Of a stretch of DNA of 64,000 bases, positions 1-8,169 are shown in pieces. The number at the start of each line of letters is the position of its first letter. Within the stretch, counting starts at the first letter, position 1. The stretch is from QAMX01 sp964448855. GTDB taxonomy: Bacteria > Bacillota > Clostridia > Oscillospirales > QAMX01. Location of the stretch: assembly GCA_964448855.1 (NCBI GenBank), contig CAYUXI010000013.1, positions 1 through 64,000 on the forward strand. Reading direction: 5' to 3'. The notes beneath the pieces were generated by a model, which did no database searches, was not told where the DNA came from, and saw nothing but the letters and a program-made list of their open reading frames with translations. Both the position numbers and the translations under genes were made by a program.

Positions 1-760
1 AGGGTGTTGCACTTCATATTATAACCTCCCCAGCTCCCTCGTCAGAGGGAGCTGGGGAAGTTGCCCTCTGTGGGTGGCTGCGGAGAATGCTGGTGGCTTT
101 TCAAGTGTAGGAACACAGAAAAATAGTGTGCCCTACGACCAAACGATACTCCTCATCGAACGGCAATCCCTCGTCCCTCTTGCACAAGGGAGGCTTTGAA
201 AAGTGAATCGCGTCGCCAGACGCCGCGGCGTCTGGCGACGCTGTGATGCGCACTTTGCGCAGTGATATGCGTTCCTTCGGAACACGTGAAGAGTGAGAGA
301 AACGTGGCGGGAGGCTGCCCTGTGCCCTACAAATACCTGGATGTCCCTGTCTACGACCGAAGCCGCCAACTTCAAGACAGACCTCCAAAGGCTCCCTTGT
401 GCAAAGGGAGGCTTGGGAGGGAGGATACCCGATGTCAGCAGCTGCGGGGTACAAGGGTGGCTTAGAGAAGTTGCCCGATGTGGGTGGCTACGAGGTACAA
501 GGGAGGCTTGGGAAATTGTCTGAAGTGAACCCTACGAATGAAAGCAACGCCGCATGAAAAGTCTTCTCTCCCTCAGGCGCTTTGCGCCAGCTCCCTCTGA
601 CGAGGGAGCTGGGGAGGGAGCCGGATGTCGGCTCCTGCGAGATGGAAGGGTGGCTTGGAGAAGTTGCCCGATGTGGGTGGCTACGGGGTGAAAGGGAGGC
701 TTGGGTGGCTCGTCCAATGCTGACATTGCGGGGTGCGGCTGCTTTTTTTGCGTTTCCGGT
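1..760. repeat. Gene-free block of hairpins and degenerate direct repeats
   Basis: No open frame here has a ribosome-binding site or recognisable protein content. The block is built of short repeated units. Hairpins with GGGAGCTGG-type arms lie at 28-57 (13-bp stem, loop GTCA) and 588-611 (10-bp stem). A CTCCCTT/AAGGGAG hairpin lies at 392-410. A phrase of the type gaagttgcccgatgtgggtg occurs near 467 and near 660, with a shorter relative near 57. Such GGGAGCT hairpins are, from general knowledge, common intergenic repeats in gut Clostridia. Whether they are decayed mobile elements is unknown. Confidence 0.6.
211..240. repeat. Perfect 30-bp palindrome
   Basis: Fifteen bases are followed immediately by their exact reverse complement (centre CCG|CGG at 223-228), all G+C rich. 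The stem would have no loop as written, so in RNA it would fold with a few central unpaired bases. It sits inside the gene-free repeat block and is not next to a gene end. It could be a protein-binding dyad or a remnant of a mobile repeat; nothing else in the sequence decides this. Confidence 0.7.
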
Positions 761-788
761 TGACTATTTCACATTTTCGCGGTAAAAT
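760..788 (+). promoter_or_regulatory. Sigma-A promoter for the TagA-type gene
   Basis: A -35 box TTGACT (760-765) and a -10 box TAAAAT (783-788) are separated by 17 bp. They lie about 40 bases before the TTG start at 830, which has an AAAGGAGG site at 815-822. Confidence 0.7.
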
Positions 789-829
789 ATAGGATAGGTT
801 GGTATAGACAGCTGAAAGGAGGCGCCGAT

Positions 830-1585
830 TTGACTGATTTTGAGCAACGGGTAGACGTTTTGGGCGTTGGATTGAATAACATTACCATGGACGGTGCCAT
901 TCACGCGGTGGAGGCTCTGGTGGAAGCGGATTCGCCCGCCTATATTGTCACGCCGAATCCGGAGATTATCAGCTTTTGCCAACGCGATCCGGAGATCATG
1001 GCCGCCGTCAACGGCGCTTCTCTCGTGATTCCGGACGGTATCGGCGTCATTTACGCATTGAAAATGCTTCGCCGCCCCATCGGCGGCCGTGTGCCGGGGG
1101 TAGAGCTCGGCGAAAACATTCTGCCGCTCGCCATTGAGCGCGGCTATCGGCTTTTCATATTTGGCGGGAAGCCCGGCGTTGCCGAAAAGGCCGCCGAACG
1201 CCTTTCGGAAAAATATCCGGGGCTTCAGATCTGCGGCACAGCAGACGGCTATTTTTCGGACGATGACGAGGTGTCTGCCCGCATTTCGGCGGCTGCGCCG
1301 GATCTGCTCTTTGTCTGTCTGGGTGCGCCGCGGCAGGAGCTGTGGATGGCTGCTCACGCCGGTCGTGTGCAGGCGCGGCTGATGATCGGGCTCGGCGGCT
1401 CTGTGGACATCTACGCCGGGACGGTGAACCGTGCGCCGAAGTTCTGGCGCAAGCTGAACCTCGAATGGTTTTACCGGCTGATCTGCCAGCCGAAGCGCAT
1501 CAGCCGTTTGGCTCGGAGTCTCCCCTCGTTTCTGCCGGCGGTCTGGCATCAGCGCCGCGCAGAAAACAAGCAGAAGCGCGTTTGA
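830..1585 (+). CDS. WecG/TagA/CpsF family glycosyltransferase
   Basis: This 251-residue protein belongs to the GT26 family. TagA members add N-acetylmannosamine to undecaprenyl-PP-GlcNAc at the first committed step of the teichoic acid linkage unit; WecG makes enterobacterial common antigen. Family marks are TPNPE near residues 41-45, the PDGIGV stretch near 68-73 that carries the conserved Asp, a CLGAPRQE motif in the middle, and a C-terminal NRAPKFWRKLNLEWFYRL segment thought to attach to the membrane. The start is TTG at 830, chosen because AAAGGAGG (815-822) lies seven bases before it. No other teichoic acid gene lies nearby, so the exact sugar is not known. Family assignment is firm; substrate is inference. 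Confidence 0.92.
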   Translation: MTDFEQRVDVLGVGLNNITMDGAIHAVEALVEADSPAYIVTPNPEIISFCQRDPEIMAAVNGASLVIPDGIGVIYALKMLRRPIGGRVPGVELGENILPLAIERGYRLFIFGGKPGVAEKAAERLSEKYPGLQICGTADGYFSDDDEVSARISAAAPDLLFVCLGAPRQELWMAAHAGRVQARLMIGLGGSVDIYAGTVNRAPKFWRKLNLEWFYRLICQPKRISRLARSLPSFLPAVWHQRRAENKQKRV

Positions 1586-1611
1586 AAAATGGATTGGAAA
1601 TCAGGGATTGT

Positions 1612-2283
1612 ATGCATACACACGGTAAATTGTTCGTTTTGGAGGGCATTGACGGTTCCGGCAAAACCACCCAGTATGACCGGCTGCTGGCCCGTGCAGC
1701 TGCCGTCGGCCAGCCGATGACCGGCACCACCTTTCCGAATTATCAAAGCCCCTCCGGGAAGCTCGTTTCCCAATATCTGAGCGGTGCGTTCGGCACGCGG
1801 CCGGACGATGTCAACGCCTATGCGGCGGCATCCATTTTTGCGGTGGATCGCTATGCCTCCTTCAAAACGGATCGGTGGGGCGAGGTCTGGCGTTCCGGCG
1901 GCACCGTTCTGTCCGCCCGCTACACCACGTCGAACGCCATCCATCAGGCGTCCAAGCTGCCCGCAGCCGAATGGCCATCCTTTTTCCGCTGGCTGGAGCA
2001 GTATGAGTTCGGCGATCTGGCGCTGCCCAAGCCGGACGACGTCTTCTTTCTGGAGATTCCGGTTGAGCTTTCGCTCCGTCTGGTCGCCGCCCGTGCCGAA
2101 GCGACTGGCGTTGCACGGGACATTCACGAGCAGGATGCAGCCTATCTGCTGCGCTGTGCCGAGGCGGCTGAGGCTGCCGCCACCTTCTTCGGCTGGACGC
2201 GGATTCCGGTCGCCGAAAACGGGCAGATGCGCCCTGTGGACGACATTCACGCGACACTTTCTCAGCTTCTTGATCTTTCGTAG
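1612..2283 (+). CDS. Thymidylate kinase-like nucleoside monophosphate kinase
   Basis: This 223-residue protein has a P-loop GIDGSGKTT at residues 12-20 and an SARYTTSNAIHQ stretch that occupies the place of the DR(Y/H) motif of thymidylate kinases. These enzymes phosphorylate dTMP to dTDP in the cytoplasm. The helical LID region is recognisable but divergent, so a related deoxynucleotide kinase role is possible. The ATG at 1612 is used because the P-loop then falls at the usual distance; the open frame continues upstream into the previous gene without family-like sequence. The ribosome site (AGGGA near 1603) is weak, which together with the 26-base gap suggests coupling to the upstream gene. 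Confidence 0.82.
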   Translation: MHTHGKLFVLEGIDGSGKTTQYDRLLARAAAVGQPMTGTTFPNYQSPSGKLVSQYLSGAFGTRPDDVNAYAAASIFAVDRYASFKTDRWGEVWRSGGTVLSARYTTSNAIHQASKLPAAEWPSFFRWLEQYEFGDLALPKPDDVFFLEIPVELSLRLVAARAEATGVARDIHEQDAAYLLRCAEAAEAAATFFGWTRIPVAENGQMRPVDDIHATLSQLLDLS

Positions 2284-2317
2284 CAACCGATCCGGTTGCT
2301 GCCAGTGAGGTTTTTTT

Positions 2318-3220
2318 GTGCAGTTTCGAACACTTGAATTACAGGATCGTGCCATTGTCCAGCCGCTGATTGATCAGGCGGGCTGTCTGGCCAGCGAGTC
2401 TTCGTTTGCCACCATGTTCATCTGGCAGGACATGACCCATGATCTTTTCTGCATCCGCGACGGGGTTCTCTTCCGCCGTGGAACGGGAACGCACCGCCTG
2501 CGCTATGCATTCCCCATCGGTGCCGATGACCCCTCCGCTGCGCTGGCGGCCATCCGTGCCGATGCGGCCGAGGCCGGTGGCCTGCCGGAATTCGACTGGC
2601 TGACGGCGGAGCAGCGCGAGCAGGTCGCCTCGATTTTTTCGGATCTCCCCTATTCCTTTTCCGAGCAGCCGGAGCTGGCCGATTATCTCTACAACACCGA
2701 CGATCTGGCCAGTCTGCGCGGCAAAAAATACCACGCCAAGCGCAATTTTGTCAACCGTTTTTCCGCTGAATACGCGGGGCGGTTCCGGCTCTGCCCGATC
2801 ACGTCCGACTGTCTGGACGAGATCTGGGACTTCAACCGCAAATGGTGTACGCTGGAGGGCTATCTGCCGGGGCACGGTGGTGTCGCATCCGAGTCCTGCG
2901 CCATTCACCGGGCGCTGGCCAGCTTTGAAGCGCTGGAGATGTCCGGGCAGGTGCTCTATGTGGACAACGCGATGGTCGCCTACAGTCTGGCCTCTCCGAT
3001 CTCACGCCGTGCGGCGGACGTCCATGCGGAAAAAGCGCTGGACGATTTCGTCGGTGCCTATGCCGTTATCAACCAGGCCACCGCGCAGCAGCTGCAGGCG
3101 CAGCAGTATCCCTTCATCAACCGCGAAGAGGATCTCGGTCTGGATGGGCTCCGTCAGGCGAAGGCGTCCTACCATCCGGCTATGCAGTTGATGATCTGGA
3201 AGGCACGGTTGAACGCATGA
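2318..3220 (+). CDS. DUF2156 (phosphatidylglycerol lysyltransferase C-domain-like) protein
   Basis: This 300-residue protein resembles the stand-alone DUF2156 family. Its fold is a pair of GNAT-like domains as in the aminoacyl-transfer part of MprF-type lysyltransferases, but there are no membrane segments here. The opening (LELQDRAIVQPLIDQ, then SSFATMFIWQD) and the central KKYHAKRNFVNRF stretch are typical. Members may transfer an amino acid or acyl group, but the substrate is unknown. The start is GTG at 2318 behind GTGAGG (2305-2310). It overlaps the following acetyltransferase gene by four bases (ATGA), which suggests a two-gene translational unit. Confidence 0.82.
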   Translation: MQFRTLELQDRAIVQPLIDQAGCLASESSFATMFIWQDMTHDLFCIRDGVLFRRGTGTHRLRYAFPIGADDPSAALAAIRADAAEAGGLPEFDWLTAEQREQVASIFSDLPYSFSEQPELADYLYNTDDLASLRGKKYHAKRNFVNRFSAEYAGRFRLCPITSDCLDEIWDFNRKWCTLEGYLPGHGGVASESCAIHRALASFEALEMSGQVLYVDNAMVAYSLASPISRRAADVHAEKALDDFVGAYAVINQATAQQLQAQQYPFINREEDLGLDGLRQAKASYHPAMQLMIWKARLNA

Positions 3221-4017
3221 CGGTGCGGCGCGCTGAAGCCTCCGATGTGGCGGCCATGACGGCGCTGTATGCGCAGTGCTTTTCCGACAGTGCTGCGTTT
3301 CGTGCAGGCGTCTTTACGCAGGTTCTGCCGCTCGGCGATGCACTGCTTTCCGAGGATGCGGCTGGCAAGCCCGCAGCCATGGTGCTGCTGCCGCAGTTTT
3401 CGCTCAGCAGCGGGCAAACCGTCGGATATCTGTATGCGCTCTGCACCCGGCCGGACTGCCGTGGGCAGGGGCATATGACTGCGCTTTTGAACGCCGCACA
3501 CCGCGTCTGCGCGGCGCGGGGCGACATCTGGACGATGTTGATTCCGGCGACGGGGTCTCTGGCACAGACCTACGCACGGTTTGGATACGCGCCGGTCGGC
3601 TTCCTTCGGGAATGCACCGTGTCGGCTCCGCCCGCTTCGACGGTCTGTCCGCCGCTGCGGCGCGCCGTGGAAGCGGATGCTCCGCAGATCGACCGGCTGT
3701 GGCGGATGTCCGGCTCGCAGATGCGCCTGACGCGCCCCATGAGCCTGTACCGCTCGCTCGATCGGCTGTACGGCGCATCGGGCGGCGGCTTTTACCTCTG
3801 CGGCGGGGGCTATGTCTTCCTCGATGCGGAGGGGCCGTTGACCATTCGCGAAGCGGTCGCTTCGGACGGCGATGTCGCTGCTTTGCTGCGTGCGGTGCCG
3901 AGCCATTTCGGGCTGGTGCAGGTGCGCTGTCGTCTGCCGTCCGACCATGGCGCTCCCTATGTCTATGCCCGCGGGGCGTCCTTCGTTTCCGGGGCACTGA
4001 ACCTGCTCTTTGACTGA
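3217..4017 (+). CDS. GNAT family N-acetyltransferase
   Basis: This 266-residue protein starts with a clear GNAT domain: TVRRAEASDVAAMTALYAQCF at the N-terminus, then YLYALCTRPDCRGQGHMTALL, whose R-x-x-G-Q-G-like turn binds acetyl-CoA. Bacterial GNAT enzymes acetylate small molecules, peptides or proteins. The second half is a further domain of about 130 residues, a two-domain layout like the Eis-like acetyltransferases. The start codon overlaps the stop of the DUF2156 gene, so the two are probably co-translated and may act on related substrates. The substrate cannot be told from the sequence. Confidence 0.85.
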   Translation: MTVRRAEASDVAAMTALYAQCFSDSAAFRAGVFTQVLPLGDALLSEDAAGKPAAMVLLPQFSLSSGQTVGYLYALCTRPDCRGQGHMTALLNAAHRVCAARGDIWTMLIPATGSLAQTYARFGYAPVGFLRECTVSAPPASTVCPPLRRAVEADAPQIDRLWRMSGSQMRLTRPMSLYRSLDRLYGASGGGFYLCGGGYVFLDAEGPLTIREAVASDGDVAALLRAVPSHFGLVQVRCRLPSDHGAPYVYARGASFVSGALNLLFD

Positions 4018-4067
4018 GTGCGGGATTCCGATATTTCTGTTTGATTTTTTTGAAAGGCGGACATTCT

Positions 4068-4625
4068 ATGATGACGGATTCATCTGTGTATATTTTATTT
4101 GCCGACGGCTTTGAAGAAATCGAGGCCATCACTCCGGCGGACATTCTCCGCCGCATGGAGCTGGACGTTGTGCTGGTCGGCGTGACGGGGAAACAGGTGC
4201 GCGGGGCGCACGGCATGGAGCTGAGCATGGATCGCACGCTGAATCAGCTCCGCACACAGACACCGGCGGCCGTTCTGCTCCCCGGCGGGATGCCCGGTGC
4301 GCGCAATCTGGACAGCAACCGGCTGGTCGGCGACATGGTTCGCCGCGTGGCGGATGCGGGCGGCGTCATCGGCGCCATCTGCGCCGCACCCATGGTGATC
4401 GGGCGGCTTGGCCTTCTGCAGGGCAAGCGTGCCACCTGCTTCCCGGGGTTTGAGGAGCATCTCCTCGGCGCTGAGAAGCAGGCCGACCGCGTTGTGACGG
4501 ACGGTCGGATTGTCACCGCAGCCGGTGCGGGTGTGGCGGCCGAGTTCGCCTTTGCAGTCGGCTCGCTGCTGAAGGATCCCGTGACCGCCGCGTTTGTTCG
4601 CCGTTCCATGCAGTTTGCCGACTAA
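4068..4625 (+). CDS. DJ-1/PfpI family protein
   Basis: This 185-residue protein belongs to the DJ-1/ThiJ/PfpI superfamily. It has the N-terminal FADGFEEIEA motif with the conserved Glu near residue 16, the LLPGGMPGARNL loop, and a nucleophile elbow GAICAAPMVIG with Cys105. The pairing of that Cys and Glu matches human DJ-1 (Cys106/Glu18). Family members act as glyoxalase or deglycase-type enzymes or stress chaperones; many in Clostridia are loosely annotated as thiazole biosynthesis ThiJ. The start at 4068 (MMTD) follows AAAGGCGG at 4053-4060. Confidence 0.88.
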   Translation: MMTDSSVYILFADGFEEIEAITPADILRRMELDVVLVGVTGKQVRGAHGMELSMDRTLNQLRTQTPAAVLLPGGMPGARNLDSNRLVGDMVRRVADAGGVIGAICAAPMVIGRLGLLQGKRATCFPGFEEHLLGAEKQADRVVTDGRIVTAAGAGVAAEFAFAVGSLLKDPVTAAFVRRSMQFAD

Positions 4626-4631
4626 AGCGGA

Positions 4632-4660
4632 GCCGCCCGCTCGAAGTCCGGGCGGGCGGC
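4632..4660 (+). terminator. GC-rich hairpin after the DJ-1 gene
   Basis: A nine-base stem GCCGCCCGC (4632-4640) pairs with GCGGGCGGC (4652-4660). The following bases have no clean run of T, so this may be a stabilising hairpin or a weak terminator. It lies between two convergent genes (the DJ-1 gene and the 32-residue ORF on the minus strand). Confidence 0.5.
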
Positions 4661-4683
4661 GTTCCGATGGGTTTCGGCAAAAT

Positions 4684-4782
4684 TTAGCCGTTGCAGCAGG
4701 AAGAAAACAGAAGCAGAATGACTGCGATGATGAGAATGATCCACCAGCAGCTGTTCTCGTCAAAGATATTGTTGCAGCACAT
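4684..4782 (-). CDS. 32-residue Cys-flanked membrane miniprotein
   Basis: This small gene runs from an ATG (4782-4780) to TAA (4686-4684). The protein opens MCCNNIFDENSC, then has one strongly hydrophobic segment of about 18 residues (WWIILIIAVILLL and following), and closes FSSCCNG. An AAAGG site lies about 11 bases upstream. Its layout, a CC-NN head, a single membrane span and a second CC at the tail, resembles tiny hypothetical proteins that I recall from gut Ruminococcaceae; their function is unknown. It is alone on this strand between two rightward genes. It could be a membrane regulator or spore-associated miniprotein; that is speculation. Confidence 0.62.
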   Translation of the reverse strand: MCCNNIFDENSCWWIILIIAVILLLFSSCCNG

Positions 4783-4938
4783 AATTCTGACCAACCTTTC
4801 TGAAAATATCAGCTATGGAAAAGCTGTTTTTCGGGGCGATTGCTGCCCTTTCGAGATCATATTATGCTGCCGTGCGGCAATGTGTTCCGTGCGGTTCGGC
4901 CAGGGCTCCCTCTGTCAGGAGCCGGAAAGGCATTTGCC

Positions 4939-6303
4939 ATGATGGACAATCAACCTTACGATTTTGACAATCTGCCGGGTGGTGAGGAATATACGCCGCC
5001 CGTCTCCAACAATGAGCTTCTGAACCGTCTGCTGTCGGAGGATTCATCACCCGCTCCGGAATCGAAGCAGCCCTCTCAGTCGTCCGAAGAGCTACCGCCC
5101 GTGGAACTACCGTCCGAAGAGCTACCGCCCGTGGAGCAACCGCTCATGGTTCAGTCGCCCAGCAAGCAGCCAGCTGCAGAGCTGCCGACTGAGCCGGATC
5201 CGCCGGACGAGGAACCGGACGATCGGCCGGAGGAAAAGCCGCGCAGCAGCATCGGCTGTCTCTCCAGCTTCACCTACTGCATCCTGATTTTCGGCGTCTC
5301 CATTCTGCTCACGGCGCTGCTGATTCTGGCCGCCAACGATATGTTCGCGCTCGTCAAGTCCGATCAGGAAATCACCATTGCCATCACGGACGACGATTCT
5401 CTCCGCGACATCGCCGATACGCTCTCTGACAACGGCATCATCCGCTATCCCTCCCTGTTCTGGACGTTTGCCAAAATGACCGATATGGATGACCGGATTC
5501 AGTCCGGCACCTACACGCTCAGCCCCTCCATGGACTACCGTTCCATTCTGTCCGCCATCCGCTACCGGCCAAACACCCGGCAGGTCGTCACCGTGACCAT
5601 TCCGGAGGGCATGACGCAGGACGATATTTTCGAATTGCTGGAGGAAAATGGCGTCTGCGAAGCGTATCTGCTCCGCGCCTATGCCAAATACTATGATTTT
5701 TCCTACAGCTTTCTAAAGGATCTCCCCTATTCCGACAAGCGGCTGGAGGGATATCTGTTCCCGGATACCTATGATTTCTACATCGACGACTCGCCGGTGC
5801 GTGTGCTAAAAAAATTCCTCTCGAACTTCAGCCGGAAATGGGACGTTGATCTGAAGTCCCGCGCTGAAAATATCAACATGAGCATCCGCGATATCACGAT
5901 CATTGCATCGATGATTGAGCGCGAAGCGAAGTATGACGAGGAACGGCCTGTGATCGCCTCCGTCATACACAACCGTCTGCGCAGCAGCCGGTTCCCCCAT
6001 CTGCAGATTGACGCCACGGTGCAGTATGCCCTGCCGGAATGGAAGGAGCATCTGACCGAGGAGGACCTCAAAATTGACAGCCCCTACAACACGTATCTCT
6101 GCGAAGGGCTGCCGATCGGGCCGATCTGCAACCCCGGTCTGGCCGCCATCCGTGCAGTGCTGTATCCGGAGGATACGAACTACTACTACTATGTCGCACG
6201 GAAAAACGGCTGGCATTACTTTGCCTCCACCTATGACCAGCATCAGGAAAATATTCGCCGGGCGTCTGAAGAAGATCTTTTGACGCCGGGGGATGCCTCT
6301 TAA
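4939..6303 (+). CDS. mltG: Endolytic murein transglycosylase MltG (YceG family)
   Basis: MltG cuts nascent glycan strands at the membrane and ends peptidoglycan chains. The 454-residue protein has a cytoplasmic acidic and Pro-rich region (residues 1-105) with an imperfect repeat of EELPPVE, a single membrane span near 111-132, a LysM-like region, and the YceG catalytic domain with EGYLFPDTY near 270-278. The catalytic Glu lies in SMIEREA near 327, and IGPICNPGLAAI follows near the C-terminus. The start is ATG 4939 (or the adjacent ATG 4942) after GGAAAGG. The long cytoplasmic tail is larger than in E. coli MltG, which is usual in Clostridia. Confidence 0.95.
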   Translation: MMDNQPYDFDNLPGGEEYTPPVSNNELLNRLLSEDSSPAPESKQPSQSSEELPPVELPSEELPPVEQPLMVQSPSKQPAAELPTEPDPPDEEPDDRPEEKPRSSIGCLSSFTYCILIFGVSILLTALLILAANDMFALVKSDQEITIAITDDDSLRDIADTLSDNGIIRYPSLFWTFAKMTDMDDRIQSGTYTLSPSMDYRSILSAIRYRPNTRQVVTVTIPEGMTQDDIFELLEENGVCEAYLLRAYAKYYDFSYSFLKDLPYSDKRLEGYLFPDTYDFYIDDSPVRVLKKFLSNFSRKWDVDLKSRAENINMSIRDITIIASMIEREAKYDEERPVIASVIHNRLRSSRFPHLQIDATVQYALPEWKEHLTEEDLKIDSPYNTYLCEGLPIGPICNPGLAAIRAVLYPEDTNYYYYVARKNGWHYFASTYDQHQENIRRASEEDLLTPGDAS

Positions 6304-6326
6304 ATTACGGAAAGGATTGTTTCATT

Positions 6327-8060
6327 ATGGAGTATCATCTGAAATGTTCGGACGCGTTTCGTGCGTCCTGTTCCGAGTCCTGCCCCGAGCCGGGCATTGT
6401 TTTGCTGCATCTGACTGCGGATGCCGTGGTGTCGCCCGCCAAGCTGGAGCTGACCGTTTACTGGGAGATGCCAAATGCCGGCATTGCTCTGACATGGACG
6501 CCCGGCAACTATCGGGATAAGATCGTCGGGCCGAACTGGCGGCGGCTGAACGATTCGTGTGGGATGTCCGGTGCGCCGATCTATGTGAGCGTCGGCGACC
6601 ACGATCAGAACTGTCTGACCATCGCCTGCTCGGACGCTAAAAATCGTGTCGGGATGCGCACCGGTGTGATTGAGGAGAACGGCTGCATGGACTGCCGCGT
6701 CCGCATCAACGTGGACAGCGCCATTTCGCACTACGAGGCGGATATCCGTCTGGATCACCGCGACCTGCCGTTTTACAAGTCGATTCAGGATGTCCAGCGC
6801 TGGTGGACGACCTATGACGGCTATACGCCCGCACCCGTCCCGTCGGATGCGCGGGAGCCGCTCTACTCCGCCTGGTACAGCTACCATCAGGCCATCGACG
6901 TGCCCGCCATTGTGCGCGAATGTGAATACTTCGCCAAGCTGGGGGCACGTGTGTTGATCGTCGATGACGGCTGGCAGACCGATGACGGGAACCGCGGCTA
7001 TGACTACTGCGGCGACTGGCAGACCGCCGCTTCCAAGGTGCCCGATATGCGCGCCTTTGTCGATGCGGTTCACGCGCAGGGGATGAAGTTTGTCCTCTGG
7101 TATTCCGTTCCGTTCGTCGGCGAATACACCGCCGCCTATGAGCGGTTCAAGGACAAGCTGCTCGGCACACGCGGGCACAACAATACATCCAAGACGCACG
7201 TGTTTGATCCGCGCTATCCGGAGGTTCGCGCTTATCTGATTGACCTGTACCGGAAGGCCGTGCTGGATTGGGATCTGGACGGCTTCAAGTTTGACTTTGT
7301 GGACGCCTTCTATCAGTCGGATGAAACGGCGGAGGGCATGGATTATGTCTCGGTCTACGACGCGGTGGATCGTTTGATGAAGGACGTCATTGCCGAGCTG
7401 CGCACCATCAAGCCGGACATTCTGATCGAGTTCCGGCAGTCCTACATCGGCCCGCTGATGCGCACCTTCGGCAATATGTTCCGCGTGGGCGATTGCCCCT
7501 GCGACGCGCAATCCAACCGCCTTTCCTCCCTCGCGCTGCGGATGCTCTGCGGCAACACCGCCATTCACTCCGACATGGTCATGTGGCATCCGGAGGTCTG
7601 TGCGGAGCAGGCGGCCTATCAGCTGACCAGCGTGCTCTTTGCCGTGCCGCAGATTTCCGTCCGGCAGGATCAGCTTTCGCCGGAGCAGGCGGAAATGGTC
7701 GCCGCGTATCTCGCGCTGTGGCGGAAATACCGGGATGTGCTGCTCGACGGGGAAATGTTCTACCATGGCTATGCCAACGATTTCCCGTATGTCTCCTCGC
7801 GCAAGGGCCATACGCAGGTCGGTGCCGTCTACGGCGGCATGATCGCCTATTTCCCGGAGGTGACCGACGAGATCGTCCTCGTCAACGCCTCGCCGGACAG
7901 CCGCATTCTGCTGGATGCGCCCTGTGCCGGAACGTATCGCTACACCATCGCGGATTGCTGCGGCAAACCGGCCGGCAGCGGCACCGTCGTGCTCAACGGT
8001 GCCTTCCCGGTGATTGATCACGTCCCGGTCAACGGCGTGGTCACGCTGACTCGCGCATAA
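6327..8060 (+). CDS. Alpha-galactosidase-like glycoside hydrolase (GH36/melibiase type)
   Basis: This 577-residue protein has an N-terminal beta-rich region and a (beta/alpha)8 barrel. Barrel marks are RVLIVDDGWQ near 208-217, an FKFDF motif whose Asp (about 323) is the expected nucleophile, and RVGDCPCD near 387-393 which should hold the acid/base. There is no signal peptide, so it acts on imported or phosphorylated oligosaccharides in the cytoplasm. It lacks the usual large N-terminal domain of 700-residue GH36 enzymes and may be a short subgroup. AAAGGA at 6311-6316 supports the start. Exact sugar is inferred from the family. Confidence 0.85.
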   Translation: MEYHLKCSDAFRASCSESCPEPGIVLLHLTADAVVSPAKLELTVYWEMPNAGIALTWTPGNYRDKIVGPNWRRLNDSCGMSGAPIYVSVGDHDQNCLTIACSDAKNRVGMRTGVIEENGCMDCRVRINVDSAISHYEADIRLDHRDLPFYKSIQDVQRWWTTYDGYTPAPVPSDAREPLYSAWYSYHQAIDVPAIVRECEYFAKLGARVLIVDDGWQTDDGNRGYDYCGDWQTAASKVPDMRAFVDAVHAQGMKFVLWYSVPFVGEYTAAYERFKDKLLGTRGHNNTSKTHVFDPRYPEVRAYLIDLYRKAVLDWDLDGFKFDFVDAFYQSDETAEGMDYVSVYDAVDRLMKDVIAELRTIKPDILIEFRQSYIGPLMRTFGNMFRVGDCPCDAQSNRLSSLALRMLCGNTAIHSDMVMWHPEVCAEQAAYQLTSVLFAVPQISVRQDQLSPEQAEMVAAYLALWRKYRDVLLDGEMFYHGYANDFPYVSSRKGHTQVGAVYGGMIAYFPEVTDEIVLVNASPDSRILLDAPCAGTYRYTIADCCGKPAGSGTVVLNGAFPVIDHVPVNGVVTLTRA

Positions 8061-8071
8061 AGCATTTCAAA

Positions 8072-8108
8072 AACCGCCCCGGGCTGTTTGACACAGCTCG
8101 GGGCGGTT
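8072..8108 (+). terminator. Hairpin terminator after the alpha-galactosidase gene
   Basis: A 16-base stem with one G-U pair (8072-8087 with 8093-8108) and a five-base loop follows the stop codon by 12 bases. The tail is only moderately T-rich. It also lies downstream of the convergent gene at 8170 and may serve both. Confidence 0.7.
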
Positions 8109-8169
8109 GCATTGTCTGTTTCAGGTACGGCGCGCGGGTGGGGTGCAGAAAAATCGCGGGTGGAGTGCG

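Noticed and set aside
2282..2300. Hairpin AGCAACCG/CGGTTGCT at the end of the kinase gene considered as a terminator
   Set aside because: The T run is ten bases away and overlaps the start region of the next gene, so termination is unlikely.
6300..8021. Long open frame (573 codons) on the minus strand opposite the alpha-galactosidase gene
   Set aside because: It is the shadow of a high-GC gene with clear GH36 motifs; the frame has no ribosome site and no recognisable domain.
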